DNA of 34,555 nt from Azospirillum sp. (GCA_027486405.1 JAIXPD010000034.1:1-34555); one strand, 5' to 3'; shown: positions 1-7,773, counted from the first letter of the stretch. Notes: generated from the letters alone by a model not told the origin. Translations and numbers: made by a program.

Positions 1-200
1 ATGGACACGGATTTCACGGACAAAAATGAGGGATTTCACGGATTTTCGCCCCAATTGCATTCCGCATCCCGTCATGAGGTGCACACCAAGATCGCAAACG
101 GATGGTCCTGGGGCGCGTTTCGTGAAATCCGTGAAAAAATCCGTGAAATCCGTGGCAACCCTTGTTCCGGTCGGGTGCACGATGCTTCAAGCGATTGCCC
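1..200 (-). repeat. Palindromic element copy 1, truncated by the window edge
   Basis: Read on the minus strand, this begins with GGGCAATCGCTTGA (the reverse complement lies at 187-200). It runs through CACGGATTT direct repeats to a second arm of inverted repeats at about 1-50. It matches the copies at 29220-29462 and 34293-34541 in order and spacing, but about 45 bp of the far end falls outside the window. It is much less GC-rich than the flanking genes and has no credible gene. Its intact terminus lies 53 bp before the start of the metallopeptidase gene. Confidence 0.8.
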
Positions 201-253
201 TGCCCCGGTTGGCGTGAGTTGGCGTCACCGGCCCGGCGGGCTATAAGGTCGGC

Positions 254-1018
254 ATGGTCCCCCGCCGCCCCGCCCCCACCCGCCGCCCCAAACGCGCCAG
301 CGCGGCCAAGCCAAAGCCGCCGCGTCCGCTGGAGATCGCCGGTCTGCCCGTCCCGCTGGAGTTGCGGGAAAGCGCACGCGCCACCCGGATGACGCTGAAG
401 GTCGATCCGGGGCGCGGCCTGATCCAGGTGGTGATTCCGGTCGGTGTGTCGGAACGCGACGCCCGCAGCTTCGTCGGCCGCCACGATGGGTGGCTGCGGG
501 CGCGCATCGCCGCCCTGCCGCCGTCCCTGCCCTTCACCGACGGGGCGGTTGTTCCCATCCGTGGGGTCGATCACAGCGTCCGTTGGGTCGCCGATCTGCG
601 CGGGCCGACCCGGATCGAGGATGGCGCGCTGCTGGTCGGCGGCCAGCCCGACCACACACCCCGCCGCGTCCGCGATTTCCTGGTGAACGAGGCCAAGCGG
701 GAGATCGGCGCGCGGGCGCGGGTCAAGGCGGCGCTGATCGGCGCGCGGATCGCCGCCATCACCCTGCGCGACACCAAAAGCCGATGGGGAAGCTGTTCGT
801 CCACCGGGCGGCTGTCCTTTTCCTGGCGGCTGATCCTCGCCCCCGATTCCGTGCTGGATTACGTCGTCGGCCACGAGGTGGCGCATTTGCAGGAGATGAA
901 CCACTCGCCGCGCTTCTGGGCCTTGTGCGCCCGCCTGACCGCCGAGTTGAACCCCGACGTCGACACCCCGCGCGGCTGGCTGAAAACCAACGGCGCGCGC
1001 CTGCTGCGCTACGGCTGA
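254..1018 (+). CDS. YgjP-like (DUF45/SprT-like) zinc metallopeptidase
   Basis: The 254-residue protein belongs by recognition to the YgjP/DUF45 group of predicted metal-dependent proteases. The zinc site is visible as HEVAH at residues 207-211, with a third histidine at 217 inside EMNHSPRFW, the usual extended family motif. A conserved RWGSCSS stretch precedes it at 177-183. The length is typical and there is no signal peptide, so it is probably cytoplasmic. The first 30 residues are basic and proline-rich and may be a flexible extension. The ATG has AAGG five bases upstream. It stands alone between a palindromic element and short tandem repeats. Substrate and physiological role are unknown; the enzyme class is well supported. 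Confidence 0.9.
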   Translation: MVPRRPAPTRRPKRASAAKPKPPRPLEIAGLPVPLELRESARATRMTLKVDPGRGLIQVVIPVGVSERDARSFVGRHDGWLRARIAALPPSLPFTDGAVVPIRGVDHSVRWVADLRGPTRIEDGALLVGGQPDHTPRRVRDFLVNEAKREIGARARVKAALIGARIAAITLRDTKSRWGSCSSTGRLSFSWRLILAPDSVLDYVVGHEVAHLQEMNHSPRFWALCARLTAELNPDVDTPRGWLKTNGARLLRYG

Positions 1019-1038
1019 CCCCGCCAACGGGAACCGAC

Positions 1039-1097
1039 GCGCGCCTTCGCGAATATCTGATGCGCGCCTTCGCGAATATCTGATGCGCGCCTTCGCG
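1039..1097. repeat. 23-bp tandem repeat (about 2.6 copies)
   Basis: The unit GCGCGCCTTCGCGAATATCTG plus AT occurs at 1039-1061 and 1062-1084, then partially at 1085-1097. Each unit contains CGCG-CCTT-CGCG, so each can fold into a small hairpin. A separate 15-bp unit GTGCCGCGCCCCACC is duplicated at 1128-1157 with one mismatch. Both lie between the metallopeptidase stop and the exporter start. Confidence 0.85.
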
Positions 1098-1181
1098 CGT
1101 GGGCATCAACTGGTTTCATCGGATACAGTGCCGCGCCCCACCGTGCCGCGCCCCGCCGCAGCCTGAAACGCCGGTCCGACC

Positions 1182-2387
1182 ATGCCCCGCTCCGATTCCC
1201 TGGTGATCCGCATCCTGTTGACCGCGTTGGTCGCCTTTGGCCCGCTGTCCACCGATCTTTACCTGCCGTCGCTGCCCACGCTGGTGCGGGTGTTCGACAC
1301 CGACATCGCCATGGTGCAGTTGACCCTGTCGGTGTTTCTGGTCGGCTTCGCCGTGTCGCAGTTGATCTACGGCCCGATGTCCGACCGATTCGGGCGGCGT
1401 CCAACCCTGTTGATCGGCATCAGCGTCTATCTGGTGGCCAGCGCGGTTTGCGCGTTCGCCACCAGCGTCGAAGGGCTGATCGCCGCCCGCTTCTTCCAGG
1501 CGCTGGGGGCCTGCTGCGGCCCGGTGGTGGGGCGGGCGGTGGTGCGCGACGTGTTCGGGCGCGACCGGGCGGCCACCGTGCTGGCCTACATGTCGATGGC
1601 GATGACGCTGGCCCCGGCGATCGGGCCGGTGCTGGGCGGGGCGCTGACCGAGCTGTTCGGCTGGCGTTCCAACTTCATCCTGCTGACCGGCTTCGCCGTG
1701 GCGATCCTGGCGGCGGTTTGGTGTCTGTTGGGCGAAACCAACACCGCGCGCGACCGCGAGGCGCTGAACCCCGGCCGCATGCTGGCGAATTACGCGCTGC
1801 TGCTGCGCAGCCGCCGGTTCATCGGCTATGTCCTGATCGTCGCCTGCGCCTACAGCGGGATTTTCTCCTTCATCTCCGGCTCGTCCTTTCTGCTGATCGG
1901 CCAGATGCACCTGTCGCCCGGCCAATACGGGATGAGCTTCGCCACTGTCGTCCTCGGTTACACCATCGGCTCCTTTCTGGCCGGGCGGTTGTCGCACCGG
2001 GTCGGCGGGACGCGGATGATCCGCATCGGCACGCTGGTGTCGTTGGGCGGCGGGGCGCTGGGGGTCGGTCTGGCGCTCGCCGGGATCCTTCAGATCGCCA
2101 GCGTCGTCGCCCCGGTCTTTCTGTTCATCCTGGGGGCGGGCCTGACCCTGCCCAACGCCACCGCCAACGCCGTCGGGCCATACCCGACCATGGCGGGTCT
2201 GGCCTCCTCCCTGCTGGGCTTCGCGCAGATGGCGGTGGCGGCCCTGGTCGGGTTGGGAGTGGGGCATCTGCACAACGGAACCGCCCTGCCGATGATGGGC
2301 AGCATCGGGCTGGTCGGGCTGGGCGCGCTGCTGGCGCACCGGTTCTTGGTCGTTCCGGATGCGGAACAGAGCGGCGACGCCCGCTGA
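1182..2387 (+). CDS. Bcr/CflA-family multidrug efflux MFS transporter
   Basis: The 401-residue membrane protein has about 12 hydrophobic segments, the layout of a drug:H+ antiporter of the major facilitator superfamily. The Bcr/CflA signature STDLYLPSLP is near the N-terminus (about residues 20-30). The loop-2 motif GPMSDRFGRRP follows the second helix. Family members export drugs such as bicyclomycin or small metabolites using the proton gradient; the substrate here cannot be read from sequence. The ATG start places the first helix normally, although the region just upstream has no strong Shine-Dalgarno sequence. No regulator gene adjoins it, and it is followed by the long decarboxylase leader. 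Confidence 0.9.
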   Translation: MPRSDSLVIRILLTALVAFGPLSTDLYLPSLPTLVRVFDTDIAMVQLTLSVFLVGFAVSQLIYGPMSDRFGRRPTLLIGISVYLVASAVCAFATSVEGLIAARFFQALGACCGPVVGRAVVRDVFGRDRAATVLAYMSMAMTLAPAIGPVLGGALTELFGWRSNFILLTGFAVAILAAVWCLLGETNTARDREALNPGRMLANYALLLRSRRFIGYVLIVACAYSGIFSFISGSSFLLIGQMHLSPGQYGMSFATVVLGYTIGSFLAGRLSHRVGGTRMIRIGTLVSLGGGALGVGLALAGILQIASVVAPVFLFILGAGLTLPNATANAVGPYPTMAGLASSLLGFAQMAVAALVGLGVGHLHNGTALPMMGSIGLVGLGALLAHRFLVVPDAEQSGDAR

Positions 2388-2673
2388 TGCGCTTGCGCCC
2401 CACGGTTCAGCGCGGGATGGCGCATTCGCGGCCAATCATGACCAAATTGTTGAATTTGTTGCTGTTTTTTACCACCCGCCATCGCTTGTGATTTTTTTGG
2501 TCCGCTGCGCATTTTTCCCTTTGCATCGCGGTCCTATGGATCTATGTAACGGCAACTCGCAAGCGCACGTGCCGCTGGCCCGCCCCTCGGCTGTTCCCGA
2601 GATGTGGTTATGCAACGACGTAACGCGTGATCCCCGACCGTCCCCTAAACAAGGCGGCGTCTTGGAGGTTACG

Positions 2674-2808
2674 ATGGTTCATGTTGTTGTGGGTGGGCGC
2701 GTGTCCACCCGTCATCGAAATTTGCCCGTTCTGGGAAATTTGCCCGTCCTAGCCCAAACCGACGCGATTCGATCGTGTACGGAGCAAACCAGTATCAGCG
2801 GCCTTTAA
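2674..2808 (+). CDS. Candidate 44-residue leader peptide upstream of ornithine decarboxylase
   Basis: The ATG is preceded by GGAGG with a five-base gap (2664-2668), the best ribosome site in this leader. The peptide contains the internal duplication RNLPVL-GNLPVL at residues 16-27 and ends SISGL. The stop codon TAA (2806-2808) lies in the 5' arm of the stem-loop at 2797-2856, so ribosome position could control folding. In gammaproteobacteria the unrelated peptide SpeFL senses ornithine upstream of speF; a similar role here is inference. The reading frame stays open upstream into the exporter gene, but the strong ribosome site favours this short start. Confidence 0.55.
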   Translation: MVHVVVGGRVSTRHRNLPVLGNLPVLAQTDAIRSCTEQTSISGL

Positions 2809-2856
2809 CGCCTGACCTGCAAGATTTGCTGTTGGTCCGCTGAGCGTTAGGCCGCT
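2797..2856 (+). promoter_or_regulatory. Stem-loop overlapping the leader-ORF stop
   Basis: AGCGGCCTTTAACGC at 2797-2811 pairs with GCGTTAGGCCGCT at 2844-2856, with two unpaired bases in the 5' arm. The loop contains GACC...GGTC, which can form an inner stem. The leader ORF ends inside the 5' arm, as in translation-coupled attenuators. No U-tract follows directly, so it may act through Rho or by masking rather than as an intrinsic terminator. Confidence 0.6.
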
Positions 2857-2912
2857 CCGATCCCCCGACTCCGCCTTTTCCGATCCATCATCTTGCGTCC
2901 CAGGAGACTGAG

Positions 2913-4049
2913 ATGACCCAGAAGATTGCGCGCTTTTTCGAAGAGCAGCGCCCGCAGACCCCTTGCCTCGTCGTCGATCTGGACGTGGTCGAGCAGAATT
3001 ACAACGATCTGCACGACGCCCTGCCCGACGCCCGCATTTTCTACGCGGTGAAGGCCAACCCGGCGGCGGAAATTCTGGCGTTGCTGGCCCGGCTCGGCTC
3101 GGCCTTCGATTGCGCCTCGGTCCCGGAAATCCAGATGGCGCTGGCCGCTGGCGTCACGCCCGACCGCATTTCCTACGGCAACACCATCAAGAAGGAAGCG
3201 GACATCCGCCGCGCCTTCGACCTGGGCGTGCGCCTCTACGCCTTCGACAGCGACGCCGAGTTGGAGAAGATCGAGCGCGCGGCCCCCGGTTCCCGCGTGT
3301 TCTGCCGCATCCTGACCTCCGGCGAAGGGGCCGAGTGGCCGCTGTCGCGCAAGTTCGGCTGCGACCTGCCGATGGCGCGCGCGCTGCTGCTGAGGGCACG
3401 CGACATGAACGTGCAGCCCTATGGCGTCTCGTTCCACGTCGGCTCGCAGCAAAAGGATTTGAAGCAGTGGGACAACGCCATCTTCCAGGTGGCCCAACTG
3501 TTCCGCGAGCTTGAAATCCTGGGCGTCGATCTGGGCATGATCAATCTGGGCGGCGGCTTCCCCACCCGCTACCGCACCGACGTGCCGGAAAGCACCGCCT
3601 ATGGTCAGGCGATCTTCGACTCGCTGCGCACCCATTTCGGCAATCATCTGCCGGAAACCATCGTGGAGCCGGGGCGCGGCATGGTCGGCAGCGCCGGCAT
3701 CATCGAGAGCGAGGTCGTGCTCGTCTCCCGCAAGTCGGCGGACGACGCCAAGCGCTGGGTCTATCTCGACATCGGCAAGTTCAGCGGCTTGGCCGAAACC
3801 ATGGACGAAGCCATCCAATACCCGATCGAGGTGTTGGGCGATGACGAGAGCGGCGACCGCGAGGCCGTGATTCTGGCCGGTCCGACCTGCGATTCCGCCG
3901 ACGTGCTGTACGAGCGCGCCGATTACAAGCTGCCGACGGATCTGAAGGCGGGCGACCGTGTGCGCATCCACGCGACGGGTGCCTACACCACCACCTATTC
4001 GGCGGTCTGCTTCAACGGGTTCGAGCCGCTGAAGCATTATTGCATCTGA
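2913..4049 (+). CDS. odc: Ornithine decarboxylase, PLP-dependent fold type III
   Basis: The enzyme decarboxylates ornithine (possibly lysine too) to putrescine, the first step of polyamine synthesis. The 378-residue length matches the eukaryotic-like fold-III enzymes of alphaproteobacteria, not E. coli SpeC. Visible motifs are FYAVKAN with PLP lysine K47, SFHVGSQ, the glycine-rich GGGFP, the phosphate-binding EPGRGMVGSAG, and GPTCDSADV, which carries the catalytic cysteine donated across the dimer. AGGAG seven bases before the ATG fixes the start. It is monocistronic: a long leader precedes it and a strong terminator follows at 4145. Regulation probably acts through the leader. Choice of ornithine over lysine cannot be settled from motifs alone. 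Confidence 0.93.
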   Translation: MTQKIARFFEEQRPQTPCLVVDLDVVEQNYNDLHDALPDARIFYAVKANPAAEILALLARLGSAFDCASVPEIQMALAAGVTPDRISYGNTIKKEADIRRAFDLGVRLYAFDSDAELEKIERAAPGSRVFCRILTSGEGAEWPLSRKFGCDLPMARALLLRARDMNVQPYGVSFHVGSQQKDLKQWDNAIFQVAQLFRELEILGVDLGMINLGGGFPTRYRTDVPESTAYGQAIFDSLRTHFGNHLPETIVEPGRGMVGSAGIIESEVVLVSRKSADDAKRWVYLDIGKFSGLAETMDEAIQYPIEVLGDDESGDREAVILAGPTCDSADVLYERADYKLPTDLKAGDRVRIHATGAYTTTYSAVCFNGFEPLKHYCI

Positions 4050-4144
4050 AGACCCGCGCGCGGAAAAGGCCCCCCGATCCGCGCCGCTTCAGCGTCCTGC
4101 GATCCGCCGACCGTCCATCCCGGTCGGCGGATCAACGGACCCCC

Positions 4145-4172
4145 AGCGCTCCTTCGGGGGCGCTTTCTTTTT
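4145..4172 (+). terminator. Intrinsic terminator of odc
   Basis: AGCGCTCC and GGGGCGCT form an eight-pair stem (one G-T pair) around a TTCG loop, followed by TTCTTTTT. It lies 95 bp after the decarboxylase stop. Confidence 0.85.
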
Positions 4173-4231
4173 GCGCGCATTCTTTTGGGGTGAGGTTGCC
4201 GTCGTTTCAGGCCCGCCCAAAATTCAGGCAC

Positions 4232-4268
4232 AAAAAAGGGCCGCCCTCCGGTTGGAGGCGGCCCTTTT
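4232..4268 (-). terminator. Terminator of the DUF1127 gene, possibly bidirectional
   Basis: GGGCCGCCCTCC pairs with GGAGGCGGCCC with one bulged base. Six A residues lie on the left and four T on the right, so on the minus strand a run of six T follows the stem. It sits directly after the minus-strand DUF1127 stop codon. Confidence 0.85.
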
Positions 4269-4283
4269 CGGCGTCACGCGCGC

Positions 4284-4496
4284 TCATTCGCGCCAGAACG
4301 GCTTGGACATTTCTTCGTCGGCGTCGGTGCGGCTGAAACCGATGTCCTGGAGCATGCGCTCGTCCAGGCGGCTCAGTTCACGACGGGTGACGACGCGCTG
4401 GCGCCACAGACCGACCAGATTGAAGCCGGTGGCAAACAGGTTGGCGAGAGACAGCGAGCCGCGATCGGCCTGCGCCGAATGCAGAAGGGTGGCCAT
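4284..4496 (-). CDS. DUF1127 family small protein
   Basis: The 70-residue protein ends with the typical DUF1127 (YjiS-like) motif: a basic helix RRELSRLDERMLQDIGFSR followed by TDADEEMSKPFWR. These small proteins are common in alphaproteobacteria. Some members are linked in the literature to RNA turnover and to phosphate or stress responses, but the role here is unknown. AGGAA lies ten bases before the ATG on the minus strand. It is a single-gene unit with its own terminator. The first 35 residues are variable and partly hydrophobic, as is usual for the family. Confidence 0.9.
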   Translation of the reverse strand: MATLLHSAQADRGSLSLANLFATGFNLVGLWRQRVVTRRELSRLDERMLQDIGFSRTDADEEMSKPFWRE

Positions 4497-4795
4497 GATG
4501 GTGATTCCTGACGTGTGTTTTTCGTGTGTCGGTGGGTCGAGGGGTCCGCCGGTCTGGCGATCACGCCCTCGGTCCGTGGAAAGATAATTACGCCTCTTTT
4601 GGTCGGCCTGCCACCCCTCTCATCAACATGCCCGCTTTGCAGGCAACGAAGGTCTGAGCAGGGAATGTTTTCAAACTGTGGCGAAACTGTCATTCTGGGC
4701 GCACATCGTTCGCCACACCCACAATCTCACTTGCCTGGACACACACCCCATCTTGCGGCATCTTTTGTTTTACTTGCGGATCATACGGATTCATC
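4497..4795. other. Divergent intergenic region, no gene seen
   Basis: These 299 bp separate the divergent DUF1127 and HAD-hydrolase genes and must hold both promoters. An AT-rich patch near 4582-4592 (TAATTA read on the minus strand) could be a -10 element for the DUF1127 gene, but I found no matching -35. No hairpin or ORF is convincing. Confidence 0.4.
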
Positions 4796-5479
4796 ATGAT
4801 TGACACCATCGGCTTCGACGGCGACGACACCCTGTGGCACAATGAATCCCTGTTTTCGATGACGCAGGAGCGGTTCCGTGCCCTGCTGGCCCACGCCGCC
4901 GATCCCGCCGACCTCGACCGCCGCCTGTTGGAGGCCGAGCGGGCGAATTTGGCGGTCTATGGCTACGGCATCAAAGGTTTCGTCCTGTCGATGATCGAAA
5001 CCGCGATCTCCGTCACCGACGGCCGGGTTCCCGCCCGCGATCTGCAAAGCCTGATCGATTTCGGCAAGGCGATGCTGGACCACCCGGTGGAACTGCTGCC
5101 CGGCGTGGCGGAGGTGGTCGACGCGCTGTCCCACCGCTACCGCCTGATCCTCATCACCAAGGGCGACCTGTTCGACCAGGAAAGCAAGGTGGCGCGCTCC
5201 GGCCTCGCCGGGCGGTTCGACGCGGTGGAGATCGTCAGCGAAAAGGATCCGGCCAGCTACCGCCGCGTGCTCGACCGCCACGGCGTCGTGGCGGAACGCT
5301 TCGTCATGGTCGGCAACTCGATCCGGTCGGACATTCTGCCGGTGCTGGCGCTGGGCGGCCACGCCGTCCACATCCCCTACGCCATCACCTGGGCGCATGA
5401 GGCGGCCGACCCGCCCGACGCCCATTACCGCCGCCTCGACTCGGTGCACGATCTGCCGCCGCTGTTGGCCTCCTGGTGA
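4796..5479 (+). CDS. HAD-superfamily hydrolase
   Basis: The 227-residue protein is a haloacid dehalogenase-type phosphatase. Motif I is FDGDDTLW at residues 7-14, with nucleophile D8 and acid/base D10. Motif II is LILITKGD, where the usual S/T is the T before KG. The motif III lysine is in EIVSEKDPASY. Motif IV is near VGNSIRSDILP, typical of the glyoxylate/phosphoglycolate-like group. A helical cap lies between motifs I and II, as in subclass I. The substrate is unknown. The ribosome site is weak. The cupin gene starts 35 bp after the stop, so the two are probably co-transcribed. Confidence 0.88.
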   Translation: MIDTIGFDGDDTLWHNESLFSMTQERFRALLAHAADPADLDRRLLEAERANLAVYGYGIKGFVLSMIETAISVTDGRVPARDLQSLIDFGKAMLDHPVELLPGVAEVVDALSHRYRLILITKGDLFDQESKVARSGLAGRFDAVEIVSEKDPASYRRVLDRHGVVAERFVMVGNSIRSDILPVLALGGHAVHIPYAITWAHEAADPPDAHYRRLDSVHDLPPLLASW

Positions 5480-5514
5480 AGCCCCCTCCCCCTCTTGCCC
5501 TGTCAGGACCTGCC

Positions 5515-5871
5515 ATGACCGACGTTTCCCCACCGCTGTTCGTGCTGGGCGACGCCGCGCCCGAAACCGGCGCGCCCGCCCCCGACCGCCTCATCAGCGG
5601 CGCGCCCGTCTTCACCACCTGGAACGGCTACGAATCGGCGGACGGGACCCGCTTCGCCGGTGTCTGGCGCTCCACCCCCGGCGCATGGCGCATCCAGTAT
5701 GACGAGTGGGAGCATTGCGAGATTCTGGAGGGGGAAAGCGTGGTCGCCCACGACGACGGGCGGCGGTGGACGCTGACGGCGGGCGACCGCTTCGTCATCG
5801 AACCCGGCTTTGTCGGCTCCTGGACGGTGGTGACGACCACGACCAAGCGCTACGTCATCGTTCTGGGCTGA
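5515..5871 (+). CDS. Cupin (DUF861/Cupin_3) domain protein
   Basis: The 118-residue single-domain cupin carries a stretch typical of the DUF861 family: GVWRSTPGAWRIQYDEWEHC, then EILEGESVVAHDDG and AGDRFVIEPGFVGSWTV. The related (S)-ureidoglycine aminohydrolase has two such domains; this one-domain form has no assigned reaction. The metal-binding set is incomplete compared with classical cupins, so catalysis is uncertain. The ATG at 5515 is preferred because CAGGA lies about six bases upstream; an in-frame GTG at 5476 overlaps the HAD stop and has no ribosome site. It probably shares a transcript with the HAD gene. Confidence 0.85.
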   Translation: MTDVSPPLFVLGDAAPETGAPAPDRLISGAPVFTTWNGYESADGTRFAGVWRSTPGAWRIQYDEWEHCEILEGESVVAHDDGRRWTLTAGDRFVIEPGFVGSWTVVTTTTKRYVIVLG

Positions 5872-5886
5872 CGCCGCACACAGGAA

Positions 5887-6009
5887 ACGCCCCCGCACAC
5901 CGCCCTCTCCCCCGTGTGCGGCTGGCCCGCGATTCGGAGCCTGGCCAAAGGAGGAACCCGCCCCAACCGGACGGGAGAGAGGAGGGTGTGCGGGGGCGTC
6001 GGCGGTGTG
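5887..6009. repeat. Large inverted repeat between convergent genes
   Basis: ACGCCCCCGCACACC at 5887-5901 is perfectly complementary to GGTGTGCGGGGGCGT at 5985-5999. The pairing extends inward with CCCTCTCCC against GGGAGAG. The left arm can instead pair locally with GTGTGCGG (5914-5921), or with GGCGGTGTG (6001-6009). It lies between the cupin stop and the stop of the minus-strand small membrane protein, so it may terminate both, although there is no T-tract. Confidence 0.75.
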
Positions 6010-6032
6010 AAAACGCGGACAGGACCCTGCGA

Positions 6033-6272
6033 TCAACCGATGGACACGGTGGCGACAGCGCTGGCGTGGTTCAGGACGGTCACGGCCTTGCGCCCGATCT
6101 CAACCGCCAAAATTCCCAGGGTCAGGACCGACGCCACCAGAACCACACGGGCGATGTCGCGCGTCCAGGCCATTTTCTTGGCGTTCGTGCCGCGTTGGCG
6201 GCGGATCACGCGGGCGCGGGCGGCCTGCTGGCGGGCGTCCAGACGCTTTTCCACCCACGCTGTCGTCGCCAT
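6033..6272 (-). CDS. Small membrane protein, unknown function
   Basis: The 79-residue protein has a basic N-terminal half (RLDARQQAARARVIRRQR) and one predicted membrane helix at about residues 41-62 (RVVLVASVLTLGILAVEIG). This suggests a single-pass inner-membrane protein with its N-terminus in the cytoplasm. I do not recognise the family. The gene is supported by a strong ribosome site, GGAGGGG four bases before the ATG, and by a plausible AT-rich promoter upstream. It is separated by 157 bp from the DUF971 operon on the same strand. Confidence 0.7.
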   Translation of the reverse strand: MATTAWVEKRLDARQQAARARVIRRQRGTNAKKMAWTRDIARVVLVASVLTLGILAVEIGRKAVTVLNHASAVATVSIG

Positions 6273-6310
6273 CTTGCCCCTCCGTCACCGCATCGCGTTC
6301 GATAAGCTTT

Positions 6311-6337
6311 TGTATAAAATTTTAGAGAAATGCGCAA
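6311..6337 (-). promoter_or_regulatory. Candidate promoter of the small membrane protein gene
   Basis: On the minus strand TTGCGC (6332-6337) and TATACA (6311-6316) are 15 bp apart, in the most AT-rich patch of the region and about 40 bp before the ATG. The spacing is short, so this is tentative. Confidence 0.4.
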
Positions 6338-6429
6338 GGCAGATTCCGGGCGCTGGGCGTGCGGTGGAACGCCGCACGGCACGCGCCAACCGGCCCCGCG
6401 CCGTGCAAACCGGCCCCGCGTCCGCGAAA

Positions 6430-6834
6430 TCAGCGTCGGGCCGGTTCCCGGCTCAGGCCCTTGACCGCCAATTCGGCCAGATACTCGGCCCACAGACGGT
6501 CTTGGTTGGCCCCGATCTCATAGAGATAGGTCCAGGAAAAGATGCCGCTGTCGTGCAAATCGTCGAACAGGATGCGGATGGCGTAGTTGCCGACCGCCTC
6601 CACCCCCAGGATGCCGACATGGCGGCGACCGGCCACCGTCTGCTTTTGGCTAGGGGCGTGGCCCTGCACCTCCGCCGACGGGCTGACGACGCGCAGGAAC
6701 TCCGCCGGGTAGGAAAAGCGGCGGCCGTCGTCAAAATCGACCTCCAGCCGCTTGTCCTCCCGCTTCAGCCGGATTTCCACCGGCCAATGAACGGTTCCGA
6801 ACGACGGGGTGACGAAACGCTCGTCGGCGCTCAT
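6430..6834 (-). CDS. DUF971 (gamma-butyrobetaine hydroxylase-like N-terminal domain) protein
   Basis: The 134-residue protein consists of one DUF971 domain. Its features are [20 protein letters not shown] near residues 30-50, [21 protein letters not shown] at about 71-91, and [15 protein letters not shown]. In gamma-butyrobetaine hydroxylase this fold binds zinc. Stand-alone bacterial members often lie near Mrp/ApbC-type iron-sulfur genes, and their function is unsettled. The start overlaps the stop of the Trm112-like gene as ATGA, so the two are translationally coupled. It is the last gene of the operon. Confidence 0.88.
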   Translation of the reverse strand: MSADERFVTPSFGTVHWPVEIRLKREDKRLEVDFDDGRRFSYPAEFLRVVSPSAEVQGHAPSQKQTVAGRRHVGILGVEAVGNYAIRILFDDLHDSGIFSWTYLYEIGANQDRLWAEYLAELAVKGLSREPARR

Positions 6835-7073
6835 CCGTTGGCCCCGGCGTTGGCCCCGACCTTGTCAAGGCTGCGCGCCTCGTCGATCAGCATGATCGGG
6901 ATGCCGTCGCGGATGGGATAGGCCAGCCCGGCGCGCTCGCTCACCAGTTCGCCGCGCTCCGCGTCAAAGCGCAGGGGGCCTTTGGTCAGCGGGCAGACCA
7001 GGATTTCCAACAGCTTGGGATCAACGCGGGCACCGGCCTTGGCGTCGCTGGTCTTCTCGTCGGGCGTGGTCAT
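6831..7073 (-). CDS. Trm112/UPF0434 family protein (YcaR-like)
   Basis: The 80-residue protein carries the core of the Trm112-like family: [20 protein letters not shown] (residues 18-37), then [20 protein letters not shown]. In eukaryotes and archaea Trm112 activates methyltransferases; bacterial UPF0434 members are small and poorly characterised. Only one cysteine of the zinc-ribbon positions is present, which is usual for the bacterial group. The gene sits 31 bp after the LON-domain gene and overlaps the DUF971 start by four bases. A methyltransferase partner is not encoded nearby. Confidence 0.9.
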   Translation of the reverse strand: MTTPDEKTSDAKAGARVDPKLLEILVCPLTKGPLRFDAERGELVSERAGLAYPIRDGIPIMLIDEARSLDKVGANAGANG

Positions 7074-7104
7074 TGGGTGTCTCGCGGAAAGGGGAACGGA
7101 AATC

Positions 7105-7773
7105 TCAATGGCACGGGGCGCAATCGCCGTCGCGGCAGTCGAGAATGGCCATCTCGATCAAGCCGATCAAGAGCTTCCCGCGTTCGGCCAGGGTTGGCGC
7201 TTCCAACAGCCCCTGTTTTTCCGCCGCGCTGAAGGGGCAGACCATCGCAAGGGAATTGACCAGCCGTTCGTCCAGCGACCCTTCGATGGATTGCCAATCG
7301 ACCGAGATGCCGTGCAGGCGGAAATAGCTTTTCAGCCCGGTCAGCAGACGCCCCCGCTCGACCTCACCGCAGCGCTCCGGCTCCATGTCCTCGGCGAAAC
7401 AGTCCCAGCAGGGCACAACGCGGCGGTAGCCGCGCACGCCCTCGATCTCGCGTTCCACCCCGAATCGGGTCAGCCCCGACAGGGTGATGAGGAAGCGCCC
7501 GTCCTCGGTTTCGGAAAAGCTGGTGATGCGCCCGGCGCAGCCGACGTCGTAGACCGCCGGTTCACGCCCCCGGCAGGCAGGGGCCACCGGCTGGATCATG
7601 CCGATCATGCGGTCTCCGGCCCGCAGGGCGTCCTCGACCATCGCCAGATAGCGCGGTTCGAAGATGTTCAGCGGCAAACGCGTGCGCGGCAGAAGCAACG
7701 CCTCGGGCAGGGGGAAGATCGGCAGCGTCGGCGGCAACTGGTCGAAGGTGGGATCGAAGGGGTTCCGGCTCAT
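7105..7773 (-). CDS. LON substrate-binding domain protein (no protease)
   Basis: The 222-residue protein aligns by recognition with the N-terminal substrate-binding domain of Lon protease ([26 protein letters not shown], about residues 16-41). It lacks the AAA+ and peptidase domains. Such stand-alone proteins are common in alphaproteobacteria beside trxA-like and Trm112-like genes; their function is unknown. The protein is rich in cysteine, with VPCWDCF near the middle and a C-terminal [11 protein letters not shown], which suggests metal or redox sensitivity (inference). The ATG at 7773 was chosen over an in-frame TTG six bases upstream; neither has a strong ribosome site. Confidence 0.88.
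   Translation of the reverse strand: MSRNPFDPTFDQLPPTLPIFPLPEALLLPRTRLPLNIFEPRYLAMVEDALRAGDRMIGMIQPVAPACRGREPAVYDVGCAGRITSFSETEDGRFLITLSGLTRFGVEREIEGVRGYRRVVPCWDCFAEDMEPERCGEVERGRLLTGLKSYFRLHGISVDWQSIEGSLDERLVNSLAMVCPFSAAEKQGLLEAPTLAERGKLLIGLIEMAILDCRDGDCAPCH

Larger units (their letters stand above)
2530..2912 (+). promoter_or_regulatory. Long ornithine decarboxylase leader (speF-motif-like)
   Basis: The 525 bp between the exporter and the decarboxylase hold no full-size gene. An RNA motif called speF (Rfam RF00518) of several hundred nucleotides is known upstream of alphaproteobacterial ornithine decarboxylase genes; position and length fit. I see a 15-base direct repeat built on GAAATTTGCCCGT near 2719-2750, a small ORF at 2674-2808, and a stem-loop at 2797-2856 that overlaps the ORF stop. 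The 5' limit is a guess because I could not place a convincing promoter. The motif assignment is inferred from context and was not computed. Confidence 0.6.

Noticed and set aside
1..246. Short ORFs across the palindromic elements as genes or leader peptides
   Set aside because: Peptides such as KIREIREIRG come from the repeated DNA, occur in several frames and on both strands, and lack ribosome sites.
2359..2808. 149-codon gene overlapping the exporter end
   Set aside because: Only its last 44 codons have a ribosome site and sit in the leader; the upstream part overlaps the exporter in another frame.
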